Source: IDS-8 sp964424805
GTDB taxonomy: Bacteria > Pseudomonadota > Gammaproteobacteria > Steroidobacterales > Woeseiaceae
DNA: 24,728 nucleotides
NCBI GenBank assembly: GCA_964424805.1
Contig: CAYRKH010000046.1
Coordinates: forward strand, 1 to 24,728
Direction: 5' to 3'
Below are positions 7,288 to 15,528 of the stretch, in pieces. Below the pieces are notes generated by a model, which saw only the letters and a list, made by a program, of their open reading frames with translations, was not told the origin of the DNA and did not search any database. A program made the translations under genes and the position numbers. How positions within the stretch are numbered: position 1 is the first letter of the stretch; each line of letters opens with the position of its first letter.

Positions 7288-9035
7288 ACCGGGCCGATCT
7301 CCGCCAGCTCGCGATCGTCCTCGCGATCGGGGCGCTGGTGCTGGCCGCCGGGCTTGGACTGCGCAATCCCTGGCCGCCCGACGAACCCCGTTTTGCGCTG
7401 ATCGCAAAGGATATGGTCGACAGCGGGCAATGGCTCGTTCCACGAATCGCCGGTGTGCTCTATCCCGACAAGCCGCCGCTGTTCTTGTGGAGCGTCGCAA
7501 CGTTCCACAAGCTGACCGGCTCCATCACCGTCGCCTTCTTGCTGCCGTCGCTCCTGGCCGGCCTGGGGGTACTTGGGCTGGTCTGGGATCTCGCGCGGCG
7601 CCTCTGGAGTGCGGAGGTCGCGACCTGGACCGCCGGGGCGCTGCTCGCGACCGTCCAGTTCCCCCTGCAGATGAAGTCCGGCCAGATCGACGGGATGCTC
7701 TGCTTCTGGACGACGCTCGGCCTGTACGGCCTTTCGCGCCACCTGCTGCTCGGTCCGGACTGGCGCTGGCTCGCGATCGCGGGAGCTGCCTGCGGAGCCG
7801 GGGTGATCACGAAAGGCGTCGGATTCCTTCCGTTCCTGGTGCTGTTGCCATGGCTGTATGCCAGGTCCCGCGGCTGGCCGCTCCCCGTCCATGCCGACGG
7901 CCGAGGGCGCTGGCTCCTCGCACCGGCGCTGTTCCTTTTCGTTATCGGCCTGTGGCTGGTGCCGATGCTGCTGGCGACGAGCGGGTCCGGCGATCCGGCC
8001 CTCCTGCAGTATCGTGACAACATCCTGCTGAAGCAGACAGTAACGCGCTACGCGGACGCCTGGGGTCACATCAAGCCTCCCTGGTACCTGCTGACCAACG
8101 CGGTGTCCTGGTTGTGGCTGCCGATCACGGCCCTGCTGCCGTGGCTGGTGCCGGCCTGGGCGAAGGACCTGAAGGCACGCGATCCCGTAACGCTGCTGCT
8201 CGGCGCCTGGGTGCTGCTCGTGCTGCTGTTCTTCTCGATCAGCGAGGGCAAGCGTTCGGTGTACATTTTTCCCGCGCTACCTGCCCTGGCATTGATTGCC
8301 GGGCGGCACCTGCCTTCGCTCTTCGCCCGGCCGGGTGCACGAGTGGTGCTGTTCGGATTCGGGCTGCTCCTCGCAATGCTGCTGCTGACTGCGGGCGTCG
8401 GGATCCTGGTCGACCCGCAGCTACTCCGCGATTGGCTGTTCGATCCCGCGCAGGTCGGGCCGCTGGCCTGGACGGTACTGGGCATGGGCGCCGTCGCCGC
8501 GGCGGCCCTGCTCCTGTTGCGGGTGAAGCGGGCTCCAGCCGCTTATGCTTGCACGATGCTGACGATCTGGCTTGGCGCGTCGTTCCTCGTGTACCCGCGC
8601 ATCGATGCGACCCGATCGGGTGCAGGCATCATCGACGCCGCGGGCGCTGCGCTGGGTCCCGACGAACTGCTCGGTTTTGCCGGTTGGAGAGCCCAGTTCC
8701 TGCTGCAATGGGATCGGCCAACGGTACACTTCGGCTATCGTCGGAGCGACGACGCGACGGAGAGCCGGGAAGCGGCGGCCTGGCTATCCCGGGACGCCCG
8801 GCACCGCCTGCTGCTGCCGCAAGCGCTCGCCCATCCCTGCTTCGATCCCTCCCGCCTGCGCCCCCTCGGCCTCGCTCACCGGGAGCAGTGGCTGTTGGCA
8901 ACGCCGTCTTCGGTCGTACCGGGCTGCGCCGGATCGCGCGCCGCGCAAGCCGGCGAGATCCGGTACGACCCGGTCAGAACCGCCACAGCACCCCGAGTGA
9001 CGGCACAATCGGCAGCCAGTGAGCTTCGTCGCTGA
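7284..9035 (+). CDS. ArnT-like glycosyltransferase family 39 (polyprenyl-phosphate-sugar:lipid transferase)
   Basis: 583-residue polytopic membrane enzyme of the PMT/ArnT type, which transfers a sugar from a polyprenyl-phosphate carrier to lipid A or another acceptor on the periplasmic side. The N-terminus has one helix, then PWPPDEPRFALIAKDM with the conserved catalytic-type Asp-Glu pair (Asp33, Glu34), followed by WLVPRIAGVLYPDKPPLFLW, both ArnT hallmarks. About a dozen hydrophobic segments follow, and the last 130 residues are more soluble. It is translationally coupled to the LAB_N gene. Its 3' end overlaps the convergent TonB-receptor gene by 62 bp. Acceptor and sugar are unknown; aminoarabinose to lipid A is one possibility, but no arnA or arnB homologue is in view. 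Confidence 0.9.
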   Translation: MNRADLRQLAIVLAIGALVLAAGLGLRNPWPPDEPRFALIAKDMVDSGQWLVPRIAGVLYPDKPPLFLWSVATFHKLTGSITVAFLLPSLLAGLGVLGLVWDLARRLWSAEVATWTAGALLATVQFPLQMKSGQIDGMLCFWTTLGLYGLSRHLLLGPDWRWLAIAGAACGAGVITKGVGFLPFLVLLPWLYARSRGWPLPVHADGRGRWLLAPALFLFVIGLWLVPMLLATSGSGDPALLQYRDNILLKQTVTRYADAWGHIKPPWYLLTNAVSWLWLPITALLPWLVPAWAKDLKARDPVTLLLGAWVLLVLLFFSISEGKRSVYIFPALPALALIAGRHLPSLFARPGARVVLFGFGLLLAMLLLTAGVGILVDPQLLRDWLFDPAQVGPLAWTVLGMGAVAAAALLLLRVKRAPAAYACTMLTIWLGASFLVYPRIDATRSGAGIIDAAGAALGPDELLGFAGWRAQFLLQWDRPTVHFGYRRSDDATESREAAAWLSRDARHRLLLPQALAHPCFDPSRLRPLGLAHREQWLLATPSSVVPGCAGSRAAQAGEIRYDPVRTATAPRVTAQSAASELRR

Positions 9036-11508
9036 CGAGGGACGGCTCGCCGTTGTCGTCGAGGCGAACGCTGTACTCGGTGCAACAGGGGTTCTCGTGA
9101 TTGAGCAGGTTGGTGACCTCGAGAAAGGCGGTCAGCTCCCCGCGCGGCAGATCGAAGCGGCGGCTGACCCGGACGTCCACGGATTGGAAGCCGGCCTGCC
9201 GGCGGCTGTTGCGCGGCTCGACGGAGAGCGCCAGGTTCGTCGTTCCATCATCGCCGCGCACCGCCTCGGCAAGGAGCACGGTTTTCGGCCAGCCGCTGCG
9301 GAGGCGAGCGGCGGCGCTGACGCTCCAGTGACTCCAGTCGCGGCTGATGCCGGCGCTGAAGCTGTGCCGCTGGTCCCAGCTTCGCCAGATCGTGCCGCCG
9401 TCAACCTCGTCCACACTCCGCGACCGCGCGTAACTCGCCCACCACGACAGCTCCTTTTCGCCTTCGCCGCTCAGCGTGAGCTCGAACCCTTCCGCCGTCG
9501 CCCGGTCCGCGTCGATGCGTACCCGATCGACCTGCAGCTCCGGGATCAGCACCAGCGGATCGAAAACATTTTCGAACCGCGGCATCAGGCCGTAGTAGCG
9601 CTTGCGGTATGCCTCTACCCGCAGCTCGGGACCGGCCGCAAAGGAATGGGTGAGACTCGCGACGAAATGGCGCGCGCGCTGGGCCGGATGAAAATCGCTG
9701 ATCCCGTCGCTGACCTGCAGCTCGTTGATTTCCTGCGCCTGATAGTACCGGCCGTAGGCAAGCCTCAGGTCGGTGCGGTTCCCTAAATGCCAGAGCAGGT
9801 TGACGCGCGGGCTCACCTGCTCGTCGTCCATTGCGGTGGTGTAGGTTTGCTGGTCCCAGCGAAGCCCGAAATCGAGTGCAACGCTGGTAACCGGCCGCCA
9901 GCGCACTTCGGTATATCCCGCGTACTGGCTTCCGCGCGGCGAAATGTCGATGGTGCGGGTTACAGAGGAGTCGTTGTCGAAGAGCGTGTCGAAGGGCGGC
10001 TCGATCTCCATGGCGGCCGCATACTGGTATTCCGCCTCCAGGCGCTTGAGCTCGAAACCGGCCCGGAGCAGCAAACGATCCGATACGTCGTAGATCCAGT
10101 CCTGCTTGAACGCCAGCGAGCGGAATTCGCTCTGGTCCTCGACGAAGCCCTCGATAATGCCCGGCTGCGCGCTGACGCCGGCGCGCCGGTTCTTGATTTC
10201 CGTCGCGGACAGCAGGCTCCTGCTCTCCAGCCGATCGTTCCATTCCGATTCGGCCTTCAGCCACAGGATGTTATTCCTGTAGCGGGCATTCGCGCGTTCG
10301 CTGCCGTCGGTTTGTGCCAGCGAGATTTTATCGGTCGAGAACAGCGCATTAGCCGAGAGGTAGGTACGGCTACCGAGGGTCCAGCCGATGTGCCCCAGGT
10401 AATCCTGGTAGCGGGGCGCGCCGTACTCCGGGTTGACCACGTCGGCAATGAGGTCGAGATTCGCGCGGCGCCCGGACAGCAGCCAGTCGCCGCGCCCGGC
10501 GCCTCCGAAGCGTCCGCGCGACAGTGCTGAAGCATGAAAGAAGGTCAGGCCGAGCTCGGTTTCGACCTGTGCCGGCGGTTCCCGCAGTGCGATGTCGACG
10601 ACTCCGCTCATACGATCCCCGTACCGCGCCTGGTAACCGGCCGAATAAAAATCAATGCCCGCAATCGCACCCGGGGGCACGATCGTGGTAACAGCATGGA
10701 AGTCCTTCAGGTGGTAGGGCTCGTAAAGGCGGAGGCCGTCGAGCAGGAAAAGCTGCTCGTTCTGCAGTCCTCCGCGGACGTGATGGCGCGCCGATAACCC
10801 GGCGCCCGTGGCCCCCGGCAGGTGCGCGATCGTGCGCAGCGCCTCGTCGCCCAGGTGCGGCAGCTTCGTCGTGAGCTCGCGGTCGAGGAAGGTATAGGAG
10901 CCGGACTGCTGGTAGCGTATGTCGTAATGGCTCGAGGTGACGATGATCTCGGTTAGCGGCGCGGGGCCCGGATCGAGCGCTACGCGTACCGTGACATCGT
11001 TTTTGCCCTGGAGGGTGAACGCCACCGTAGCTTCCTGCTCGTAGGCGCCTGCCGTGGCCACGACTTCATGCCGCCCGGCGCTGATGCCCTCCAGTACCAG
11101 CCGTCCGGCATCGTCCGTCATCCCGGCTTCGCGACGGTCGATCACGATCCGGGCTCCGGGAACGCCTTGACCCGTCCGCTCGTCGAGCACGAGCACGCGT
11201 ACCGCGGGGGCCTCGACCGGGACTTGCGTGATCAGCAAGGCACCCGCGGGACCGGCCGTAACGGTGAGGCCGTAGGGTGCCAGCACCTCCCGCAGGGCGG
11301 CTTCGGGTTCCGCGCTCTGCGGGTCGGCCTGCACCCGGTACTCCTCGCGCACGAGGTCGCTGCTGTAGATGATCCGTATGCCGCGATCTCGCCAGGCGTC
11401 GATGTAATCCTCGAGGAGCGCGCCCTGCCAATCCTGATCGGCACCAGGCACGGCCCGACACACGAGGAGGAGGGCGGCGATCACGCCGGATCGGGCCGGA
11501 GGCGACAT
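8974..11508 (-). CDS. TonB-dependent outer-membrane receptor with STN and carboxypeptidase-like domains
   Basis: 844-residue energised importer with signalling capacity. In order: a signal peptide (about 1-23), an STN (secretin/TonB short N-terminal) domain (about 30-95: IRIIYSSDLV to GALLITQ), a carboxypeptidase-regulatory-like beta domain (about 102-178), a TonB-box-like LTEIIVTSS (185-193), a plug (about 205-310, with VRGGLQNEQLFLLDGLR and GYQARYGDRMSGVVDI), and a 22-strand-type barrel ending in Trp-Arg-Phe. A terminal Phe is typical for BAM-inserted barrels. The STN domain plus upstream sigma and FecR genes indicates a transducing receptor of FecA type. It lies 54 bases behind fecR on the same strand. 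The ligand cannot be told; iron chelates are common for such systems but carbohydrate ligands are possible. No strong ribosome site precedes the chosen ATG. Confidence 0.94.
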   Translation of the reverse strand: MSPPARSGVIAALLLVCRAVPGADQDWQGALLEDYIDAWRDRGIRIIYSSDLVREEYRVQADPQSAEPEAALREVLAPYGLTVTAGPAGALLITQVPVEAPAVRVLVLDERTGQGVPGARIVIDRREAGMTDDAGRLVLEGISAGRHEVVATAGAYEQEATVAFTLQGKNDVTVRVALDPGPAPLTEIIVTSSHYDIRYQQSGSYTFLDRELTTKLPHLGDEALRTIAHLPGATGAGLSARHHVRGGLQNEQLFLLDGLRLYEPYHLKDFHAVTTIVPPGAIAGIDFYSAGYQARYGDRMSGVVDIALREPPAQVETELGLTFFHASALSRGRFGGAGRGDWLLSGRRANLDLIADVVNPEYGAPRYQDYLGHIGWTLGSRTYLSANALFSTDKISLAQTDGSERANARYRNNILWLKAESEWNDRLESRSLLSATEIKNRRAGVSAQPGIIEGFVEDQSEFRSLAFKQDWIYDVSDRLLLRAGFELKRLEAEYQYAAAMEIEPPFDTLFDNDSSVTRTIDISPRGSQYAGYTEVRWRPVTSVALDFGLRWDQQTYTTAMDDEQVSPRVNLLWHLGNRTDLRLAYGRYYQAQEINELQVSDGISDFHPAQRARHFVASLTHSFAAGPELRVEAYRKRYYGLMPRFENVFDPLVLIPELQVDRVRIDADRATAEGFELTLSGEGEKELSWWASYARSRSVDEVDGGTIWRSWDQRHSFSAGISRDWSHWSVSAAARLRSGWPKTVLLAEAVRGDDGTTNLALSVEPRNSRRQAGFQSVDVRVSRRFDLPRGELTAFLEVTNLLNHENPCCTEYSVRLDDNGEPSLVSDEAHWLPIVPSLGVLWRF

Positions 11509-11562
11509 CCGGCAAGTTTAGCGGGAATGCGGCAGGATCGCGGCTCGCTCGAACGAACTCAC

Positions 11563-12552
11563 CTACGGCGCCAGCCGGACGATCATTCGTTCTTCGTCGA
11601 CCTGGAGCCGCAGTCGGGGAATCGTCGGCCGGACTGCCTCGATGGCCTCGGCGGGCGTCAGGCCGGCAACGGAGCCGCTGAGTCGGGTTGCCATCGCGGC
11701 GAGCCGCGCACCGTCCGTGGCGAACACCAGCTCTTTGCCGGTCTCACGCGTCACCCACTGCAGGAAGTCGATGACCGGGCGTCGATCGATGTCGAAAGGC
11801 GGTGCGAGTGCCACGGCCCAGCGCCACGAGCTGTCGTGCGGCGCAAGCTTGCTGTAGCGCGCTTCCTCGCCCCGGCGGACGGTAACCTTCTCGCCGGCGC
11901 CGGCCGTGTAGTCCGCGCGGCGGGCGTCGATTCGGACGCTGCCCTCGCGCACCGCGACGCTCATGGCGCCGCCGTCGTAGCCGACGGCGAACTGGGTGCC
12001 GTAGTCGGTCGCCGAGCCGATGTCCGTGTGGACAGTGATCCTGCGCTCGGCGCGGGCCCGGGGACCGGTGTCCGCGTAGACCGTACCGGTCGTGACCCTG
12101 ACTGCATCCAGCGCCTCCACGGCCGCGAGCGTGTGCGGGGCAAGCCGCAGCGACACGCCGTTCCCGAACGTGATCGAGACACCGTCACCGCCGGTCGTGA
12201 TCGAATCGCCGGGATAGAGCGGATCGCCGGCCGCCAGGCCGTGCGGCTGCGCTCCCGTGCCTGCCACCAGGGTGACCGTGGCGACCGGCTCCGGGTCGAA
12301 CAGGGTGGGACGGCCTCCGAGCATGACTGCCAGCACAACGGCCGCAGCGACGCCCGCCGGGATGGCCCAGCGCCGTCGACGCCGAGCCGCGACACTCCTG
12401 CGCCATTCCTGCTTTGCGGCCGCGTGCACGCGCTCGCGCGCGCCCGGTGGCACGGCCGGACGTGGGCCTGCAAAACGCAGCAGCTTCGCGACCGACTCTT
12501 CAGGCAGCCCATCCTCCGGCGAAGCGCCCCTGCCCGGATGTTGGTCAACCAT
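11563..12552 (-). CDS. FecR-family anti-sigma/sigma regulator
   Basis: 329-residue inner-membrane protein that relays receptor occupancy to the ECF sigma factor. An N-terminal cytoplasmic part of about 60 residues ends in an Arg-rich patch. One membrane segment follows (about 62-80), then the periplasmic FecR domain (about 90-200: GDSITTGGDGVSITFGNGVSLRLAP, TGTVYADTG, GTQFAVGYDGG, VREGSVRI). The C-terminal 90 residues (IDFLQWVTRETGKELVFATD to MIVRLAP) look like an STN-type fold that could dock with the receptor's STN domain. ATG at 12552 is preceded by AGGAG (12562-12566, minus strand) at nine bases. It sits 29 bases after the sigma gene. The short N-terminal part lacks an obvious zinc-finger anti-sigma motif. 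Confidence 0.9.
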   Translation of the reverse strand: MVDQHPGRGASPEDGLPEESVAKLLRFAGPRPAVPPGARERVHAAAKQEWRRSVAARRRRRWAIPAGVAAAVVLAVMLGGRPTLFDPEPVATVTLVAGTGAQPHGLAAGDPLYPGDSITTGGDGVSITFGNGVSLRLAPHTLAAVEALDAVRVTTGTVYADTGPRARAERRITVHTDIGSATDYGTQFAVGYDGGAMSVAVREGSVRIDARRADYTAGAGEKVTVRRGEEARYSKLAPHDSSWRWAVALAPPFDIDRRPVIDFLQWVTRETGKELVFATDGARLAAMATRLSGSVAGLTPAEAIEAVRPTIPRLRLQVDEERMIVRLAP

Positions 12553-12581
12553 AGCAATTCACTCCTGGACCGTACTCTTCG

Positions 12582-13232
12582 CTACTCGAGCAGTACGTCC
12601 GGCTCGATATCCCACAATGACCGGAAACCATCCTTGAATGCCGCCCGGGCGCGGCTCAGTACCGACTCCGCCGCCTTGCTGCTGATGTTCAGTGCCTCGC
12701 CGATCTCATCCACGGAGCAACCGCGGATGTACTTCATCTCCAGCACACAGGCGTAGCGGCCCGGCAGGTATTCGAGCGTGGCCCTGACGAACCGGGCAAT
12801 CTCGTCCGCGCTGCGCGACCGTTCGGGGCCGCTGTCGACGGACAGCGACTCGAGTGCCGCCTGTACCGCCGGGTAGTCTTCCAGCAGTAGCTCCCGGTTC
12901 GGGTCCAGGCGCCGCGCCCGGAATACCGAAGCGATCTCGTTCCGGCAGATCTGGCACAGCCAGGTGAAGAGCAGCGCTTCTCCCCGATACCCGGAGATGT
13001 TTCGGACGACACGGCACATGGTCCGCTGTACTACCTCCTCGGCGGCGGCCTCGTCGCCATTCACACGTCCCAGGGCGAACCGGTACAGCCGGGGAAAGTA
13101 CTCGTGGAAAAAATCCTCGAACGCCGCGTCACTGCCGCCCGCCACCCTGCGTCCGAGCGCCTTGTCTTCCTCGAGCTGGGAGCGTTTCACCCTACCGGCC
13201 GGTCCTCTGTTCACGTCACCGTTAGACGGCAC
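12582..13232 (-). CDS. ECF (FecI-like) RNA polymerase sigma factor
   Basis: 216-residue group IV sigma factor. Region 2 spans about 38-105 (FEDFFHEYFPRLYRFALGRV, then AEEVVQRTMCRVVRNI and FTWLCQICRNEI). Region 4 spans about 150-200 (LEYLPGRYACVLEMKYIRG, helix-turn-helix SVDEIGEALNISSKAAESVLSRARAAF). It would direct polymerase to the receptor operon, and probably its own, when released or activated by the FecR protein downstream. Start is uncertain: GTG 13232 gives a charged extension before the conserved core; other in-frame GTG codons at residues 7 and 15 are possible. A cluster of 19-base palindromic repeats begins 24 bases upstream, where its promoter or leader should be. Confidence 0.93.
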   Translation of the reverse strand: MPSNGDVNRGPAGRVKRSQLEEDKALGRRVAGGSDAAFEDFFHEYFPRLYRFALGRVNGDEAAAEEVVQRTMCRVVRNISGYRGEALLFTWLCQICRNEIASVFRARRLDPNRELLLEDYPAVQAALESLSVDSGPERSRSADEIARFVRATLEYLPGRYACVLEMKYIRGCSVDEIGEALNISSKAAESVLSRARAAFKDGFRSLWDIEPDVLLE

Positions 13233-13255
13233 TCCGCCTGGAATCCTTCGCCTAA

Positions 13256-13383
13256 AAAGGTGTCAGGTTTATTTTTCCTTAAAGGTGTCAGGTTTATTTC
13301 CCCCGTTGGCGGATAACCGTCCTTAAAGGTGTCAGGTTTATTTTCCCTGGTGAAAAAAAAGAAAAAATAAACCTGACACCTTT
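13256..13383. repeat. REP/MITE-like repeat island 1 (four copies of AAAGGTGTCAGGTTTATTT)
   Basis: Three direct copies at 13256-13274, 13281-13299 and 13325-13343, and one inverted copy at 13365-13383. The third and fourth form a perfect 19-bp stem with a 21-base A-rich loop. The inverted copy is followed by TTTTAGACGCC, which on the minus strand reads GGCGTCTAAAAGG, a secondary motif also present in island 2. The island fills the space between the 3' end of the ferric-reductase-like gene and the 5' end of the sigma gene, both on the minus strand. Such palindromic units resemble REPs mobilised in trans by IS200/Y1-type (RAYT) transposases, but no such gene is in this window. Confidence 0.9.
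13325..13383 (-). promoter_or_regulatory. Long hairpin between flavocytochrome 3' end and sigma 5' region
   Basis: The inverted pair of repeat units gives a 19-bp stem directly downstream (12 bases) of the flavocytochrome stop codon on the minus strand. It could block 3' exonuclease or attenuate read-through into the sigma operon. No uridine tract follows the second arm, so it is not a canonical intrinsic terminator; the role is inferred from position only. Confidence 0.45.
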
Positions 13384-13394
13384 TAGACGCCTTT

Positions 13395-14657
13395 TTAGCG
13401 GAACTCGAAGTATTCGAATCTCAGGTTCGATTCCGGCACGTTGTGCTCGCTCATGAGCGAGCGTATGGCCTGCAACAGCCCGGGCGGACCGCAGAAGCTC
13501 ACGACCAGCCGATCGGCGCCGACGTGTTGTACGAGTTCGCCGAAAAGTCGCCGGAAATCGGCATCAGTCGGCCCGCCGGTGACCGCCATGAACGATGCAT
13601 TCCGGCGGTTGGCCATTTCCTCGAGGACTGACGCCTGCGGGAACTCCCGTCCTGGCGTGTAGAAGTAGAACAGCGTGGCATTTTCGACAGGCGCCTTCGA
13701 TTCGTCGGTGAGCCACGCGATGAACGGAGAAATGCCAACGCCCCCGGCGATCCAGGCTTCGTGCGCGGCGTTCTTCACCCGCTGAAAACGGCCGAACGGC
13801 GCATAGATCTCGGCGTGCATACCGGGCCGAATCTCCCGGACGAGCTTCGCCGTGTAATCACCGAGATTGCGAATGACGAAGTGCACGCGGCCGTCCTCGC
13901 CGCCGCTCGCAATGGTGAACGGGTGCGGTTCGCGCAGGCCATCCTCCTTCACGGACAGGAACCCGAACTGACCCGGCACGTAGTCGATCTCCCCTCGCAC
14001 CGGTTCGAGCTGGAGGTGCAGACCCGCGGCACCTGGTTTCGTCGCGGTCACGCGATATCGCGCATGGCTGGAGACGAACGGATAAAGGAACAGCTTGTAC
14101 GCTGCCGCTCCCACTCCGAGTATCGAGAAGAGCGTGAGCCAGATACCGGCTGGACTGGTCAGTGCAATGGGTGAGTCGATACTGAGCCAGTGCAGTATGA
14201 CAACGATGAAAAGGGGACCGGAGAGCTTGTGCCACCAGCGCCACCGGCTGTAAGGAATCTTCCGGTTGAGCGCGAGTAACACGATGAGCATCAGCGCGAG
14301 GAAGCTCAGCTGCCTTACCAGGCGAGTAGCCGGAGACGGCAAAGCCAGAATGCTCGCCATTTCCCAATCCGGTAGCTCGGCCTTGAACGCGAAGTGCACG
14401 GACGCGAGCACGAGAGCCCAAACCGCGAGCCACTTATGGACGACATACACCCGGTCGAGGCCGCCGAACACGGACTCGAACGGCTTCAACCGTCCGCCCA
14501 GCAGCGCCGCGGCCCCCATGAGCGACAGAGCCGCGACGCCGCAACACAGGCTGACGGCGGCGATGGTGAACCAGTCTTTACGCGGTACGTCGGCGAGCGT
14601 CGCAATGGCGCCGACCATCGCGACGGCGGCAACGGCGTGCCAGGGGCGGACGTGCAT
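13395..14657 (-). CDS. Ferric-reductase-like transmembrane flavocytochrome (FRE/NOX type)
   Basis: 420-residue membrane oxidoreductase passing electrons from NAD(P)H through FAD and two haems. About six helices occupy residues 5-195, with paired haem-ligand histidines: His74 and His88 (YVVHKWLAVWALVLASVHF), and His143 and His156 (WWHKLSGPLFIVVILHW). The flavin domain shows YVPGQFGFLSV and the FAD motif EPHPFTIAS. The NAD domain shows WIAGGVGISPFIAWL, CGPPGLLQAI and the terminal EYFEFR typical of the superfamily. Start: ATG 14657 has AGAGAGGG (14662-14669, minus strand) four bases upstream and is preferred over an in-frame TTG at 14693. Electron acceptor could be Fe(III), copper, quinone or oxygen. 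Its neighbours (FecI/FecR/TonB receptor, ferritin-like) favour iron. Confidence 0.9.
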   Translation of the reverse strand: MHVRPWHAVAAVAMVGAIATLADVPRKDWFTIAAVSLCCGVAALSLMGAAALLGGRLKPFESVFGGLDRVYVVHKWLAVWALVLASVHFAFKAELPDWEMASILALPSPATRLVRQLSFLALMLIVLLALNRKIPYSRWRWWHKLSGPLFIVVILHWLSIDSPIALTSPAGIWLTLFSILGVGAAAYKLFLYPFVSSHARYRVTATKPGAAGLHLQLEPVRGEIDYVPGQFGFLSVKEDGLREPHPFTIASGGEDGRVHFVIRNLGDYTAKLVREIRPGMHAEIYAPFGRFQRVKNAAHEAWIAGGVGISPFIAWLTDESKAPVENATLFYFYTPGREFPQASVLEEMANRRNASFMAVTGGPTDADFRRLFGELVQHVGADRLVVSFCGPPGLLQAIRSLMSEHNVPESNLRFEYFEFR

Positions 14658-14832
14658 CTGGCCCTCTCTTGGCGGAAGGACCTGCTGGAACAAGGGCTGT
14701 CAGTGTGCCAGACGCCACGAGCGCACGCTACTCGAGTGCATAGGGTGACCAAACCGGCGCTGTTTGATTTCGCGGCTAAAACGAGAGATTGTTGCCCCGG
14801 TTTCTTCCGCACCTTGCAAGCAGCGTAAACAA
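14658..14832. other. Divergent intergenic region
   Basis: 175 bases between the divergent flavocytochrome and GNAT genes. It must hold promoters for both directions, but I recognise no clear -35/-10 pair or operator palindrome. Confidence 0.4.
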
Positions 14833-15318
14833 ATGCAAATCCGACCGTTTGAAGACAAGGACTGGCCCGCCATGTGGCAGGTGGTCGAGCCCATCTTTCG
14901 CGCGGGCGAAACCTGGCCGATGGCGCCCGATATAAGCGAGGACGAAGCGCATAGCGTGCTGGTCGATGCTCCGTCTGCGACTTTCGTCGCCTGCGGCAAC
15001 GGGGGCGAGATCGTAGGCTGCTACATCCTCAAACCCAACCAGCCGACGCTCGGTGCGCACGTCGCGAACGCCGGGTACATCGTGGCGGAGCAAGCGCGGG
15101 GCAGGGGGGTCGCGTCGGCCATGTGCCGCCACTCGCAGGATGAGGCGCGTGCCCGCGGATTCGTCGCGATGCAGTACAACCTCGTCGTCGCGACCAACGC
15201 GCCCGCTGTGCACCTCTGGCAGAAAGAAGGTTTCCAGATTGTCGGCAGATTGCCTAAAGCGTTCCGCCACCTGCGCCTCGGCCTGGTGGACGCCTACGTC
15301 ATGTACAAACTGCTTTAG
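14833..15318 (+). CDS. GNAT-family N-acetyltransferase
   Basis: 161-residue acetyl-CoA-dependent acetyltransferase. The start MQIRPFEDKDWPAMWQVV is the usual GNAT opening. The acetyl-CoA pyrophosphate loop appears as VAEQARGRGVASAMCRHSQDEARARGF (the Q/RxxGxG/A motif is EQARGRGVA), and the C-terminal beta-bulge region as YNLVVATNAPAVHLWQKEGFQIVG. Ending in DAYVMYKLL, it matches the common uncharacterised RimI-like enzymes; the substrate (small amine, antibiotic or protein N-terminus) is not inferable. ATG 14833 was chosen over the longer open frame starting near 14764 because the conserved fold begins there, although the ribosome site is weak. Confidence 0.9.
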   Translation: MQIRPFEDKDWPAMWQVVEPIFRAGETWPMAPDISEDEAHSVLVDAPSATFVACGNGGEIVGCYILKPNQPTLGAHVANAGYIVAEQARGRGVASAMCRHSQDEARARGFVAMQYNLVVATNAPAVHLWQKEGFQIVGRLPKAFRHLRLGLVDAYVMYKLL

Positions 15319-15393
15319 GCGGTCTCCCCCATCAACGGCACCCGGGCTCCCGAATCCACGGCAGCGGTCCCGGGCGCTACGAGCATCGTCACC

Positions 15394-15399
15394 TATAAT
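15394..15399 (+). promoter_or_regulatory. Possible -10 element (TATAAT) before the ferritin-like gene
   Basis: A perfect TATAAT in GC-rich DNA, about 130 bases upstream of the ferritin-like start codon. No good -35 hexamer is seen 16-18 bases upstream, so this is only suggestive. No Fur-box-like palindrome was noticed near it. Confidence 0.35.
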
Positions 15400-15528
15400 C
15401 TATTCTGTGTCTTCCCCGACCCCGGCTATCTGGCCGCCGTCGCCAACCCATTACCGCCTGCAACTTGCGTCACACAGGGAAGGAAGGCTGCTCCACCAGT
15501 CAGGAACCGTCACCCACGAGGGCCCGCC

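Noticed and set aside
13325..13383. Classical intrinsic terminator for the flavocytochrome
   Set aside because: The stem is strong but AT-rich at its loop end and is not followed by a T-run on the transcribed strand; listed only as a possible hairpin.
14693..14693. TTG start for the flavocytochrome, 12 codons upstream
   Set aside because: The ATG at 14657 has a good ribosome site at four bases; the extra residues would add nothing to the first helix.
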